The notes: a model not told the origin generated them from the sequence alone. Counted from the first letter of the stretch, positions 43,360-55,472 are shown. The stretch is 64,000 nucleotides of DNA from Diphasiastrum complanatum (GCA_029204225.1 CM055093.1:17199041-17263040); one strand, 5' to 3'. Numbers and translations: made by a program.

Positions 43360-45595
43360 TCAATTCAATTTTTTTGGACTGAACTTAGGGCCAGTGAAGA
43401 GCACACCTAGGTAAGTACATAAAGGAACCACATCTAGAGGTTGTCCATCAAAAGTAAGCTCATGTTGCTGCATGAAAGCCTGAGAAGTGTTGAAGACCAT
43501 GACTTGGTCTTCGAAATGTTCACCCCTAAGTCCCAACGGCCACAAAAAGTATGTAAGCAATCCAACTGTCTCTGTAGTCCCTCTCTTGTATGAGAGACTA
43601 GTACCACATTATCTGCATAGAGGAGGATAGCAATCAGAATATCACCAAGTCTACATTCGTCACTGCCACACTGAGAAATGACCCTCTCCAACTCATCAAT
43701 GTATAATCCAAAGAGAACCAGTGAAACTTGAAAGAGAGCACCCCTGCTTAACCCCAATAGTACTCCAGACCTGCTCAAAAATACCACTTCTATGTTGAAA
43801 ACAACCCAATACTCTCTCGTAGATAGCCATGACAGCTAGAATAATATCCGTTGAGAAGCCTGGATCACGAAGTCTATGAATGAGCAAGGAGCGTGGGACT
43901 TTCTTGAAGTCCACAAAACAGCAGTAAACCTTTTCCTTCATGTGCTTAGCTTCCTCGATAAGAGCTCGAAGGGTGAAGATATGATCAGTGGTGGAATAGT
44001 GGGCGCGGAACCCTGCCTGACCCAGTGCATGCAATCTCCTGGACTATGCCTCCGTACTAAATGCAGACTGAAGGATGGTGCCATATAATTTCGCAGGAAC
44101 ATGCCCAATCATGATAGTGCGGTGATTACCAGGGATCATGGGGTCACCAAATCAGGGGTAAAGAAGGTAAAGTCCGATGGTCGGGGAGAGATAGAGGTGG
44201 GTGTATTAGTGGGTATAGTGTATAGCTTAGTAGCATAATTGGTCCAAATACGAAGGTCATCCAGGAGAGGGGGTGGGGCAAGGGGGATAAACTCAGGCCA
44301 AAAGGCACCATAAGAGGAACTGAAAAGGAGGTCCACAAGGCGTTTTCCTTCGAAGTCATCATAAGCACATTTTTTATGACAAAGTGTACGGTTATAAGAT
44401 TGACGTGAGGAACGAAGGAGATGTAGGGCATGGAAACGAGCATGAGTGATAGCGTGATGAGCGGCATTCCGAGTCATACCATGGTGGGTGGAAAGGGCGA
44501 GGTGACCGCGAATGAGATGGCCTGTTGTTATGGGGTTTAGATGGGAAGGTCAGAGAAGCAGCAGTATGGAGAGAAGTGGTGAGGAAGGCAACTTGAAATT
44601 CCAGTGGATTGTTGTGATGAAAAGAGTGAAGTAATGAGTCAAGAGATTCTTGGTAGAGTGGTACATAGAGGGGATGGAATGTGTATCTGGGTGCATGGGG
44701 TAGCATGGAGTGTGATGGGGGTTGAGGGGGTGGGAGGTGGCCAATAGCGAAGGAAAGGAACAAATGGTAGTGGTGGGAGAAATATGAAAACTGTGAATGA
44801 GGAAAATGGAGGATGGTGACCCCATGAGGTAATCAACGACACTATGACCGCCGTTGTGAGGGTGACAAGTATAGCTGCCGGATTCGGGCCAGTAAGATAG
44901 GCCATTATAAATGGCTAACTCATGTGCCTCACCAAATTGTAATAGATACTCACCATATGTTGTAATAGGTCCTGGTCCATCCTCATAAATCCTAGTGAGT
45001 CCCATATTGTCATTGTCAAGGGCATGAACTAGACTTCGTTTGTCGTGAAGCGGTCCCGGCATTAAAATCCCCATTGAGGAAAATATGCCCCCTCTCTGAG
45101 AATCTGATAATGTCCAATGAGAGGTCCAGGTAAGGTGATCTGATCTCATCAACAAAAGAAGAAGACTTCGGAGGAAAATAGCATGCAGCAATGAAAGATG
45201 TCCCTATCCAAGCCGATATCCCGTCTAGTAATACGAATCCAGATGTACCGTGCGTGCTCGTCGTATTTGATAAACTCAACTATGTAATGAAGGGACTCTC
45301 TGTAGAGACAAGCCACCCCTCCAGAACCTCGGCCACTAGCTGATCTAGTCTCAGGTCTATATATCGAATCCCATCTATACCCTGGAAAGATGGGTAGCTC
45401 GCGCTCCTGGCTCTCATGAGTCTCCATGAAAAACAATAGGTCTCGTCCAATAATGAAGTCAATCAGGTCACCTGTTGTAGAGGATGAATGAATGCCATCA
45501 CAATTCCATACCCCAATCGGGAGACGGTATGGATGGTGCCCCGGGATACTCCCAAGCCCAGAGACCCAAATTCCCTAGCTCTAAATTTTGCAGGT
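43360..45595 (-). mobile_element. LINE M4: endonuclease and RT, ends truncated
   Basis: Minus-strand copy beginning at the end of ORF1 and ending after YLGVLFTGPKFS at about 43370. Endonuclease: METHESQERELPIFPGYRWD, CLYRESLH, GPGPITTYGEYLLQFGEAHE, GGHSVVDYLMGSP. Linker PRPFHPPWYDSECRS, YNRTLCHKKCAYDD, FWPEFIPLAPPPLLDD. An internal deletion at about 44150 removes the N-terminal RT. The RT shows HYSTTDHIFTLRALIEEAKH, then CCFVDFKKVPRSLLI, an in-frame loss of AFDS from motif KAFDS, and LLYADNVVLVS (YADN, not YADD). It lies in TIC110 intron 1. Confidence 0.88.
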
Positions 45596-45639
45596 TGTGG
45601 ATAAAAAAATTAGGCTTTTTTTTAAAAGGACATTCTACA

Positions 45640-45770
45640 TCCCAGAACGATCGTTCTAGAACGTTCTGGCAAGGGAACATCATTCTGGTGCACCTTAGCA
45701 TTCAAACAAGTCTCACAAAGGGGACCGTTCAACTATGATGCCCCTTTATTACTACAAGGGGCATGGTGAA
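45640..45770. repeat. Cluster of short palindromes
   Basis: AGAACGATCGTTCT and AGAACGTTCT lie back to back at about 45650-45672, and TGCCCCTT...AAGGGGCA forms a hairpin at about 45740-45765. No gene. Confidence 0.6.
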
Positions 45771-47569
45771 TTCGATTCCTCATCAAAATGAAAGACCAAT
45801 AGCTAGAGAAAGTAATGGCCCAAAGTTCTCATAAACACCTCACTTATAATCATCCAGCCTAATAAATGACAGCATTTAAAAACACATCAGTGCTTAAGGA
45901 TAGTGTCTAATACAAAATCATCACTATTTGAAAATCTTACATACTTTCTAAAAGCATGAAAATGTCCAAAATTTGCAATGTCGTAACTAGACTAGTCTCC
46001 TAACTATCAACAAAGGGAATGAAATTGATTCGATTTATGTTGATCTTTTAATCAGGATCTTCGTCCGAGCTAGTGCAATAATTTTTTGTGGAATATAATT
46101 GTCAATGGCTCAATGGCATTGATAATTTCCAGCAAATAATCTTCAAGTCCTTTTAAATGGATGTCTCTACATTTAGGGGTAACTATGAATTTAGGAGGGG
46201 GTGTCAAAAAGTGTAATGTTCATCGATGAAGATTGTTGCCAAAGTATTGAACTTTGTGCTCTTTTAAAGAAAATCCCTATGATATATCTACTTTGAAACT
46301 AAATATTTATATCAAGGCAAAGTTGTGCACACCGATCATAAAGTTCTCTCAACTCCAAGTTGAAATGCTCGTTTTGCTTGCTTACACCATACCTGCACAC
46401 CATTAAAACTTAAAAGGTAAGATTTGCAGGCATTGCAAGATCAAGAATAACCAATTTCACAAAAGAATTTCCACAATAAAAAGGTCATGGTCAACAATAG
46501 TTACGTCATTATGATCCTCATCTAGAGTTTGCACTTTGAAAATAAGCAAGATGTACGGAAGTTCATCCATTTTAGGGATGTTCAGACACGGCCCAATATA
46601 TCTTAGAAAAGTGTGGATTGCATAAGTACAAATTTAAAAGAGATGATAATGCTCTAATCTGATAAAAGTATGCAAGTGGAATTTAGTTTTTTTTTTGCGG
46701 AACTATTGAGTAACAAAAAAAGGTACACATTTCTAATATACGCACAAGCACGCCTAACACTTCAAACAGACCCAGCCGGTGATTACTTAAATAATCACAA
46801 GGGCTTGATTGGAATCAAAAAGAATAGGATTGTATTGTCTTTAATTAAAACGTGATTTTTAAAACTATATTCTTGAGTCATGACATAAGTCTCGAGTCTG
46901 GACGACACAAAGTTGGAGTGGGTAAAATTAGAGTTTGGGCAAGTGATATGTATTTCGTTTCGACTCTTGAGAAAAATCGGTATCTTTCCAACAATACATG
47001 CAAAAAATTCAGTTTCTTTTATATAAAGCCAATGCTTTTCAAAAGGGTATTATGGCATTCACAACTCGAGAGCTGGCACTTGCCACTACAGTATAGTGAC
47101 TAGCTTGCATTATGTAAGAAGATTATAGAACTAAGAAGTAAGTCGTGTGAAATGCAAAAGAAAACTACTCCTTTCTAGCTTCCCAACATTATTTACAAAA
47201 AAAAAAGCCAAAAGGCATATTCTTTCCAGGAGGGTTCCATTATTAACTGGTATAAGGGCTGATTTTTCCGATTCTGAAAAGGTGGGAAACCTTAGGAATC
47301 ATCCAAAAACAATCAAAGATCAATATTAAAAAGTAAAGCCCCTCCATGTTCAATAAGAAAGGTCTTCTCGTCTATTGCTCTCAAAGAACCTTAGCTTTAG
47401 AATGAAAACAATATGCAATTTGCAAAGTTCAAAAAGTCTTCGATGTAGCTCGTGTTCCTAATAACAACCGTTTCTTGTAGGGTAAAGGTGAAAACATCTC
47501 TGGGAAATTTATCATCTATAAATAAGAAAAAAAAAGATCAATTGAAACAAAAATGACAGAAGAGCATAC
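45771..47569. other. Rest of TIC110 intron 1, nothing recognised
   Basis: A/T-rich sequence without a transposon signature I can assign. The run ATATGCCTTTTGGC followed by T10 on the minus strand (about 47200-47219) may be a relic of a LINE 3' hairpin. I searched for a short TIC110 exon linking exons 1 and 2 and did not find one. Confidence 0.45.
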
Positions 47570-48114
47570 TTGCTTAGAATTTCGTCAACTTCCTGCTTCT
47601 GCAAGCTGACTGGTCGAGGGTTGTTCACCAGAGCATTGTGCAACTTCACAGCTGCAACTTGAGGTGCGGCTGAATTAATCGAGTACGCAGCGACGCCCCC
47701 GACCGCTCCCAGAGCCAAAGCACCACCCACCGCTGCGATCTTGGTGCCCTTTGCCCTAACCCCAACGGCATAGCCAGCGGCCATGGCTCCAGCCACGATT
47801 GCTGCGCATGTTACAAACCTGGCAGTAGCAGGGACGTGCTCCAGCAGCTTCCGAGGGCCAGTCAGCTGCTTCTCATCCCCGAAAATGGCACCTGTTAACT
47901 TAATCCCATCCAACCTCTCCTTGGGCAAATGCAGCTGCTGCTGCTGCTCTTCGGCTGAGGCTCTGCTGCAATGAATGGACAAACGAGTGAAGCGCTTGGG
48001 ATTGGAGAGCAGTGCAGGGAGGCCATGAGCAAGGGAAGGGCCAGAAGAGCAGGGGAGGAAGAGAGCGGCGGGGCTAGAGGAAGATTGACCTGGCAGGCAT
48101 GGCGATGGCAGCAT
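47570..48114 (-). CDS. TIC110: TIC110 exon 1: transit peptide and membrane anchor
   Basis: Start ATG at 48114 (MLPSPCLPGQ) in good context (AACCATGC); the frame extends 13 codons further but without an ATG. Residues 1 to about 50 are Ser/Pro/Ala-rich and basic, typical of a chloroplast transit peptide, ending near RLSIHCSRAS. ELTG-type motif DEKQLTGPRKLLEHVPATAR at about 80-98. Two hydrophobic helices, about 99-119 (FVTCAAIVAGAMAAGYAVGV) and 124-144 (IAAVGGALALGAVGGVAAYS), match the N-terminal inner-envelope anchor of TIC110. SAAPQVAAVKLHNALV follows. The exon ends AGCAA with donor GTATGC at 47569, phase 2. TIC110 binds preproteins and stromal chaperones at the inner envelope. The C-terminal domain is encoded by later exons. 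Confidence 0.93.
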
Positions 48115-48329
48115 GGTTGATCGATGGAATGGATCGAGCGAGCAAGTGAACAAGAAAGAAAGAAAAATAGAGAGAGAGAGAGAGAGAGAGAGAGTTTGAC
48201 GTGGTGTTTTATTTTATTTGTATTTTTTTTATAAATTTTTTTTTTAAGGTTTTTATCATTTTTATAAATTATTTATTTTATTTTTTATCTATTATTATTT
48301 TTTACATGCTTTATTTTAATTTTTATCCG
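48115..48329 (-). promoter_or_regulatory. TIC110 5' leader and probable core promoter region
   Basis: Directly upstream of the start codon. (GA)n at 48171-48194 is a CT-rich stretch on the transcribed strand, often seen in plant leaders. It is followed by about 120 bp of very A/T-rich sequence (48196-48320) with several TATA-like words. No single TATA box stands out. The space ends at the satellite-like repeat beginning about 48330. Confidence 0.5.
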
Positions 48330-48771
48330 TCGGCCCCAAGGCATGCGTTGTTGCCACATCGGCATCAGTGTCACTGAATGGAATGTCCGAAAGTAGTGTT
48401 AAAATTCAAGTGATGTTTTAGGCTAGAAGACCCCCTATTTAGGCCGACCCGACTCCCTGCCCAAAACGGACATCGTAAAAAGACTCGACGGACCTCCACG
48501 GGTCATATTGACTTCCCACACGTCCCATCCCATCTATTATCAGAAGGACAGGTCCGAAAACCCTATTTGTGGACCTTGTCAAGACCTGAATTTTGGCATA
48601 ATTTTGGCTCAGAACGAACGTCGTAGACAAACTCAACGGACATCCATGAGTCATGTCGACGTCCCACAGGGCATGCATTGTTGCCACATCAGAATCAGGG
48701 TCACCCAATGCAATGTGTCAAAGTAGGAGAAAAAATCAAGTGCGATTTTAGGATGGAAGAGTGTTGTAAAG
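48330..48771. repeat. Satellite-like repeat, about 1.3 rearranged units
   Basis: Shares sequence with the array at 55473-57172: GGCATGC...GTTGCCACATCGGCATCA, TTTTAGGCTAGAAGA, CCTATTTAGGCCGACC, AACGGACATCGTA, CACGTCCCATCCCATC, CCCTATTTGTGGACCTTGTC. Within it the unit restarts at about 48606 and then jumps to the unit end at about 48667, so it is internally rearranged. Reading frames here are not genes. Confidence 0.85.
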
Positions 48772-49446
48772 CTGACTCAGGTGCACCTAGCGTGCCCTGT
48801 AAGACTCTTTGGGGTGACGCTCCCTAAGGTCCCAAAGCAAGTTAGAATGTCAAGGACTGAGCCCCTCCGACCTGTGGTGAGCCAGTCAAGTAGTCACAAG
48901 TCATGAGCTAGCTCTGGAGCTCGAGTCATGCCCTAGTCAAGAAGCAAGTTGATTCTGCCGCCAGGACGGCTCCCGGGAGCCAGACTGATTCTGCTAGGCT
49001 TGCCAGGCTTAATCAGCAAAATAAAAACTAAGTCCTAAAAAGCGTGCTTTACCAGAAAGCACTATGATTCAGAACAGAGGGGGTGCGCTGAATCACAGCA
49101 GAACTATAGGGGGAGTCCGACAGACAGAAACTTGGACAGCTCAACCAACGCCAGGAATCCAGTCGCCAGGTCTCAGCTCCCTCTACCAGCACGAGCCAGG
49201 CACAATGCCCAGCATGTGTTGGTGGCCCCGAGACCGGTCAGTCTATGTATGAATGTAACCTCTTCCAAATCTAATAAAGTTGATCCTTGGGGATGATTAC
49301 CATTTCGGTTTCGCCTCCGGGACTGGTCCAAGTGGAAGGACCCTTACTACAACCTTTTTGCGTCGTCGGCGCCTAAGGGTCCTCGTCATCGACGTGGGGC
49401 TTGCCGCTATGCCAATTGGTTAGTTTGGCGACCACTATGCCTTGGC
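48772..49446 (+). mobile_element. LTR-like fragment with possible PBS
   Basis: Starts TGTTGTAAAGCTGACTC, has CTAATAAAG at about 49275 (possible poly(A) signal) and ends near TGCCA at about 49414. TTTGGCGACCACTATGCC at about 49429-49446 is in the position of a Gypsy-type primer-binding site. There is no internal coding region and no second LTR, so this is tentative. Confidence 0.35.
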
Positions 49447-50279
49447 TTTCATGTGTGGCTTGTCTTTGCCTTTGGTTACCTTTTGGGGACGGATTCTGAG
49501 TTGGCTTTTGGGTTGGTTGGAATTCCAGTTTTCTTAAGTTTGAATGGTTAAGCTTGTTACGTTTCTGAGTTGGCTTTTACGTAAGTGCATGATGGATGAA
49601 TGTTAGACTTAAGCGCGTGTTGGGAAAACCATACAAAGTATGAGAAATTTACACAATTTTGTGTGTAGGATGTGAGAAGCAAAGTTCTTCTCTCTCTGTC
49701 TCTTGAATATGTTTTGTGTAACAAATGTTTAGAATGTTAATGAGATAAAAGTGACGCTTATCTATTCATACATGTATTGCATAGTGTTGTGTGTAAGGAC
49801 TGCATAAATGAAAGAGTTCATAGGTAAGTTATTGAAGAAAAAATTTGCCAAAATAGATCAACTAAACTAGTTGAATTTTTCACGCTCCCTCTTTAGCTAG
49901 TTTTAGCATAGATTTTACCACACTGATTTGATCCATCAAAAGAATGATCTCCATCCTAAGTATCGACTTCTTTTCTATGGTTTTATGGTAACTTTCATAA
50001 TTGATACAAAGAATAGTGTCCACATTGGATGCTTCACTATTTCTTACACAATTTTACACATCAAGATGTAACTAGAACATGAAGAACCAAATAGAATGTA
50101 AATGCAATGATTCTCCCATGCTTCCAACTTTTGACTTTCTAGAAAATAACTGCAACCAAACAATAAATGTGAGTAATCAACCAGTGCTTGCATGTATCCT
50201 CCATCTTTGTCCTTTCTTAATATGTTTCCACCCATATAATATCATCAAGCCTTGATGACTTGACCATGAATGAGTGATA
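49447..50279. other. No recognisable feature
   Basis: A/T-rich; may include the C-terminal end of the neighbouring CACTA element, but no motif supports this. Confidence 0.4.
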
Positions 50280-52791
50280 TAATGAACCTCCTTTAGCTTC
50301 ATTTCCATAAGCAAAACCAGCCAAAAATGCTAGTACAACTCCAACATCAACATGATGCAAAACAACGTAACTAGTTTCACCATATCTTGACAATTTTTCA
50401 CATGAAATTGTTCAAACATGAGATAGAACAAGTAAAGTAAACTTGAACAACACTTCATTGATGCTCCCTTGACCTTACTTGACTCTTCAATGACCTGCCA
50501 AAGTATCTTTGCTAGTTGACTTCCCTTTGCCTCCAAAGTGCCACCCTTCCTTTCATGATTCCATGAAAACCATCATCCACTTGCATAGCATACTCTACAC
50601 AAGAAGATTCACAAATGCAAAATGAGTAACTTCCACTTGCTTACCATTCTCATCATATGTGAGAATTTTTTCTCGTTGGAAGGGTGTCAACCTATGGACC
50701 TTTCCCATCCCTCGAGGTTTTTCACCTGTTACTTCTTCGACTTTCTCCTCATGCCACAATTGTGGAGCAAATGGATGTAGTTGGTGCAAATTTCAGTAAC
50801 ATAAAAGAGAGCATCCCTCTAATATGCCACCTTAAGGCCTTGCCTTTTGACACATTCATAAACCTTTCCAAAAAGAACATCCACCTAAAAAACCACAAAC
50901 GATTAAAAATAAGAGTTTTATTTAATGAGTTCAAATATCAATTGATTTAATTTACATTACACATGCAAAAAAAAATGCACTTCTACCTAGTGTGCATTGG
51001 ACTAGCAATAGAAACTTTTCAACCAAGTGCACCGATAGATGCACTTGCGAGTCCATGATGGAAGTCGAAAAATATCTCTCAAACATGCACACACACTCTC
51101 CACCATATCTTCATGTCTCTTACGAAGATCTAGCTCACAAATTTCTTTTGAACAACTATCTACAACATATTCAATTCATTTTATGTCTTGAGTTTCTAGT
51201 CAATAATAATACACCAGTAAATGTATATACCTGACAATGATTGATAGTTTGTATATGGTCTCACAAATATTTTTTGACAAGCACCCATGAATTGACAATG
51301 GATATATGAATTGCATCATCTTTAGCCAATCGTGAGACTTGAGACCTTGAATCTTTCAATCCATTGTGAATAATGTCCATAAAGAATGGGCAAAACTAGT
51401 TGGTGTTCTAATGTCATGCATAATGGAACGCACATGGTGAAGCTCCTGCTTAGTGAATGTCCAAGGTGCTTTTGGAGCATGATCTTCACCATCCTTTATC
51501 GAATATTATTTTTTGGTATTTAATTTTTTTTAGATCATGCCTTATAGCAATGGTATCTTTTTCACCTATCAAGTACTTCCATATAGATTCACCCAGATTT
51601 TTATATATGTGCATGGGATCAAGTAGGTGATTAATCAAAAGATTGTTCCAATATTCCAAATTTTGAAATATAGATAACCTTGTCATACCTTCAATTGGCT
51701 TTTTTTGAGACTCCTCCCAAAGTCTTCACCAATCTTTCACAAACCTCCTCTCTGGATGCATCTCTCTCTCAAGTCTTTCTCCAAAACCTCTTCTATGAAT
51801 GTTTCTGAATGGATGGCCTTCATGCAAGTATTTACGATGATTTTCATAAACAACTTTTTTGAGACTATGAGAATATCTTGCCACAAGATTTGACCTGCAC
51901 AAAAAAAAAAAAAAAACAATTTTCCCCGCCGTTGTAAAACCTGCCCAACAAAGGATACTTTCAATCACTAACTGAAAAAAGTACATGCCAAAAGACTAAT
52001 TCTAGCAATAATATTGTAGTATATCATGAAATGTCAAAAAGTAGTTGTACGTAATTGTAAACAAACTCCTATGTACACAAAATAGACATTGTTTGAATGA
52101 TTACCTGAGCATTGGCATTGTCCACATTACAATGGCATGTAATGTAAAATTCCTCTCATGCAAGGGGTGCGAAATGTCATATGCTTTTATCCCTTTCCAC
52201 AAATCTTCCAACTCATCAATAAGTGGTTCAAGATACACGTCCATGTCCTCAACCTTGTGTTGGCCAAGAATAAGAAGTGACAACATAATGTGTCCCTTTT
52301 TTGTACTTAACCAAAGTGGAATATTATAATTTACCAAGCAAACAGGCCAAATGGACCACGTAGTTGCTCGTACACAAAAGGAGTTGACACCATCTATTGC
52401 AAGACCAAATCTCACATTTCTTGACTCATGGCAAAGCTTGGATACCCTTTGTTGATGTGTTTCCATGGAGGTGAATCTGAAGGTACCCTCATTATCCCAT
52501 CTGTAGAGGTATGATGTGCATGCCAATCCATAAGTTGTGCAAGAGATTTACAACAAAATAAACGTTGTGATAGTGGACTTAATGAAAAATGTCGTAAAAC
52601 TTTGCATGGAATGGTTGCTCCTTGCAAATCATCTCTATATCAAGGAGTATCACAAATAGGACATCTCTTGAGTGATTGGTATCTGCCTCGATATAAAATA
52701 CAATCCTTTGGACATGCATGATATTGCTTGTAGTCCATTCTGATGCTAGACAACATCTTTCGTGCCTCATCTCTTGTCTCAAACATGACAT
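50280..52791 (-). pseudogene. CACTA (En/Spm) Tnp2-type transposase remnant
   Basis: Minus-strand blocks in the order of CACTA Tnp2 proteins: KQYHACPKDCILYRGRYQ (about 52720), IPCKVLRHFSLSPLSQRLF, LAQLMDWHAHHTSTDGIMR, SRNVRFGLAIDGVN, TWSIWPVCLVNYNIPLWLS, MLSLLILGQHKVEDMDVYLE, PLIDELEDLW, then HRKYLHEGHPFRN (about 51830), NHLLDPMHIYKNLGESIW (about 51610), KAPWTFTKQELHHVRS (about 51450) and KIQGLKSHDWLKMMQFIYPL. Stops and frameshifts separate them. Minus-strand frames at 50595-50789 and 50330-50536 may be the C-terminal end. CACTA terminal repeats were not found. Confidence 0.85.
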
Positions 52792-52819
52792 TCCCTTCTG
52801 GAAGAATTTTGTTTTTCAA

Positions 52820-53970
52820 GCTACAGTGGAAACAGCTTCAGCCCATAATTTCAGAAGTCTCACATGCGCAAGCATACACTTGGCCGAGTTGACTAAGGTT
52901 CTGTTCTTTCTCTCATCAAGTCCATTTTATTGAGGCGAATAGGAGGTAATGTATTGTTGCTCAATGTCGTTGCTAAGGCAATACTCCTTGAATTCAGTAG
53001 AGATGTATTCTCCTCCGTTGTTGAACCTCGGTGTTTTAATTCTTTTACCAATTTTTATTTTTGTATGCTCTTTGAATTGTCGAAAGATTTTAAAAACCTC
53101 TGGTTTATGCTTAATAATGAAATAAATAGGTTTTCTTCTGGAATATTCATCAATGCAGGTAATAAAATACTTTACATCAATGAACAACTTCTAAAACATC
53201 TTTTGTTGCATGCCTATGACTCGATCTAAAAGGAATCTTAGTATGCTTTCCAAGGATGTAGCTATGAGACAGACAAGGAGGTCAACTTTGTTGGTTGGAT
53301 AGGATTGTCTGGACATGTTCGACATAGATGTATGATTCAAGTGTCCTAAACGATAATGCCCAAGTAACGCTTTATTGACAAGAACAGAGGTTTTCAAGGC
53401 TAGACTAGTGTCAGAATAACAATGAGCCAATTTATATAAGTATCCATGTCTCTTATCAAGTGCAAGGATCTTATTTGTCCTATCAACAATTCGGCATTGA
53501 TCATATTCAAACTCTACCCTATGACCTAAATCAAGAATTCTACTTATTGACAACAGATTTGTAGAGAGTTTAGGAACATACAGAACATTTGATAGTAGTT
53601 TGAATTGATCATGCTAAATCTTCAATCTTATAGTGCCTTCACCTTCGATAGTGTGTGTACTATCGTCGCCAAGATGAATGTATTTCTTTGTATTGTAAGG
53701 CGTATAGGAGTGAAAATGCTCATGATGACTGGTCATATGTTGAGTAGCTCCAAAATCCAGAAATCAAGAATTATCCAATAGTGCCTTTTGGTCTTTGACC
53801 ATAAACGCTCCTTCGTCCATGTCGAGATCGGGAGATGTTGTGACTGCATTCGCCTGTTGATCTGGTTGCTTGTTGGCATTCTTCACTTTAAGTACCCTGC
53901 AATCTTGGATCTCATTATTAGTGCACTTGCAATACTTACAGAACATCTTCTTCTTTGATTGTGGATTTGA
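52820..53970 (-). pseudogene. Copia C remnant (gag end to integrase)
   Basis: Minus-strand: knuckle-like FCKYCKCTNNEIQDCRV (about 53940), protease FGATQHMTSHHEHF, LSNVLYVPKLSTNLLSISR, pre-integrase LLGHYRLGHLNHTSM (about 53370), integrase CIDEYSRRKPIYFI, GGEYISTEFKEYC, YITSYSPQ*NGLDERKNRT, and LLKLWAEAVSTVA at about 52830. The stop in PQ*NG is TAA, one base from CAA (Gln). The next sequence is the CACTA transposase, so Copia is truncated there. Confidence 0.85.
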
Positions 53971-54074
53971 TAATTGCTCTTAAAGATATTTTTGGCCTAA
54001 TCATCTACTTACATATGTACAAGGGTAAATTTGTCATAAAACCCCCAAAACTCATGATAGACAGCTTTTACAAT

Positions 54075-54345
54075 TTTCACACATAGGTCCTCCCTCGACC
54101 TATGCTTAGCATAAGTGTTTACTTGACCTATGCTCAGATGCTGAACATAGGTCGAGAGAAAACTTATGGTGAGCATAGGTCAAGGGAGAACCTATGCTCA
54201 ACATAGGTAGAGGGAGAACTTATGCTGAGCATAAGTGCTCAGCATAAGTCTGGTGAGCACTTATGCTAAACATAAGTCGAGAGATAACTTATGCTGAGCA
54301 TAGGTCAAAAGAGAACTTATTTTGAGCATAGGTCATCTGAAGAGT
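54075..54345. repeat. Minisatellite built on CATAGGTC / CTTATGCTGAGCATAAG
   Basis: At least eight imperfect units of roughly 30-35 bp, each like AACTTATGCTGAGCATAGGTCGAGAGAG, some inverted. The core CTTATGCTGAGCATAAG is near-palindromic. Confidence 0.85.
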
Positions 54346-55204
54346 TTCAGTGGCCATTTAGATCTTCAATTTCAACAACAATTAATTCCTCTATTGTTTC
54401 ACAACAAACTGAATCTTTAACCTTTTGCAAAACAAACAACATGAAATTTATTTGGGTTCTAGAAAAAAATTGCCAAACTATAAAAATGCTTCCAAGGCTA
54501 AATGGTTGAGTACCCTCAATGAAATTAATGTTGGGATTCTCATTGCACTTTAAGCTTTGAAAAATAGCAACAATCCTCCATTTTGAATTGCTAAATTGAT
54601 TGGCAACATGTTGGTCAAAATTGGATGTGTAACACTTCAACAAATGCTTTCTTGAGAGGTACAAATCAGAAATGTTGATGTGCTTGTATTGAATTTCGAG
54701 TTGACAATGATGAACCATTTATGAAAGTCAACAATATCTATTTTACAAGAACGTCTTGGGTTAAGTGCACAGTTTTATCATTGTTGCCGAGATTTATGAT
54801 TGGAAGTACAACATCTCCGCCATTGGCAGTTCCCAATCCCTCTAGCAATTCAGACCATTTTGCTTAGCGATTTATTGATTTAGGAGCGTTCTTTGCTTAC
54901 ATTTTGGCATTTGTGCATGCTTAAAGTTCTTTGGCAAATATGGATGGTGGGAAATTGGCCGGTTTTTTATGGCTCTTCCTTCCTGCTCTCAGCGGCAGCC
55001 TGCTTGCGCCTGGCTATGTACTTTTGCGCTGCTGTTTAGTTGTACTAGACTACCTCCCTGTGTGGTGTGCGAATAGTCCTATTTACTTTCTGTTGTATAG
55101 TGCACCCTTTTGGGATTGATACTACTTCGGCCTTGGGTTGCCAAAAATACGGCAGCTTCCATTGATGATTATGATGAATCCGAGTATACGTTAGATGATG
55201 TTGA
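54346..55204. other. Unassigned; 123-codon frame on minus strand
   Basis: A minus-strand frame at 54347-54718 (contains HINISDLYLSRKHLLKCYTS) is open but resembles no family I know and begins in the minisatellite edge. 54720-55200 shows no feature. Confidence 0.3.
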
Positions 55205-55472
55205 GATTCTAAGCCTGTGTTACCCAAGCAAACCCTAGTGGCTGAGGGTCAGTTGACTCAAGGATTCAAATGGAAACAGTATTCCATTCACGATGAGTAC
55301 TTGCTCTATAGAGATAGAGTATGTGTCCCCAATTCAGAGGATTATAAACAGCAGGTTCTATATGAGTGTCATGACAATCCTAGTGCGGGGCACCCAGGCA
55401 TACAGAAGACATATGAGCTTCTTCGTAGGCAAATTTTCTGGCCCAGTATGAAAAAGGACGTCCAGCAATACC
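55205..55472 (+). pseudogene. Gypsy B integrase zinc-domain fragment
   Basis: FKWKQYSIHDEYLLYRDRVC, VPNSEDYKQQVLYECHDNPS, GHPGIQKTYELLRRQIFWPS, MKKDVQQY: the H-H half of the integrase HHCC domain. The C-C half is lost because tandem-repeat sequence begins abruptly at about 55473. Confidence 0.85.

Noticed and set aside
45498-45738. Frames of 67-84 codons at the right end of LINE M4
   Set aside because: They cross the LINE ORF1 end and flanking palindromes and match nothing.
48115-48153. Longer TIC110 start at 48153
   Set aside because: The codon there is TTG, not ATG; the first ATG in frame is 48114 and has good context.
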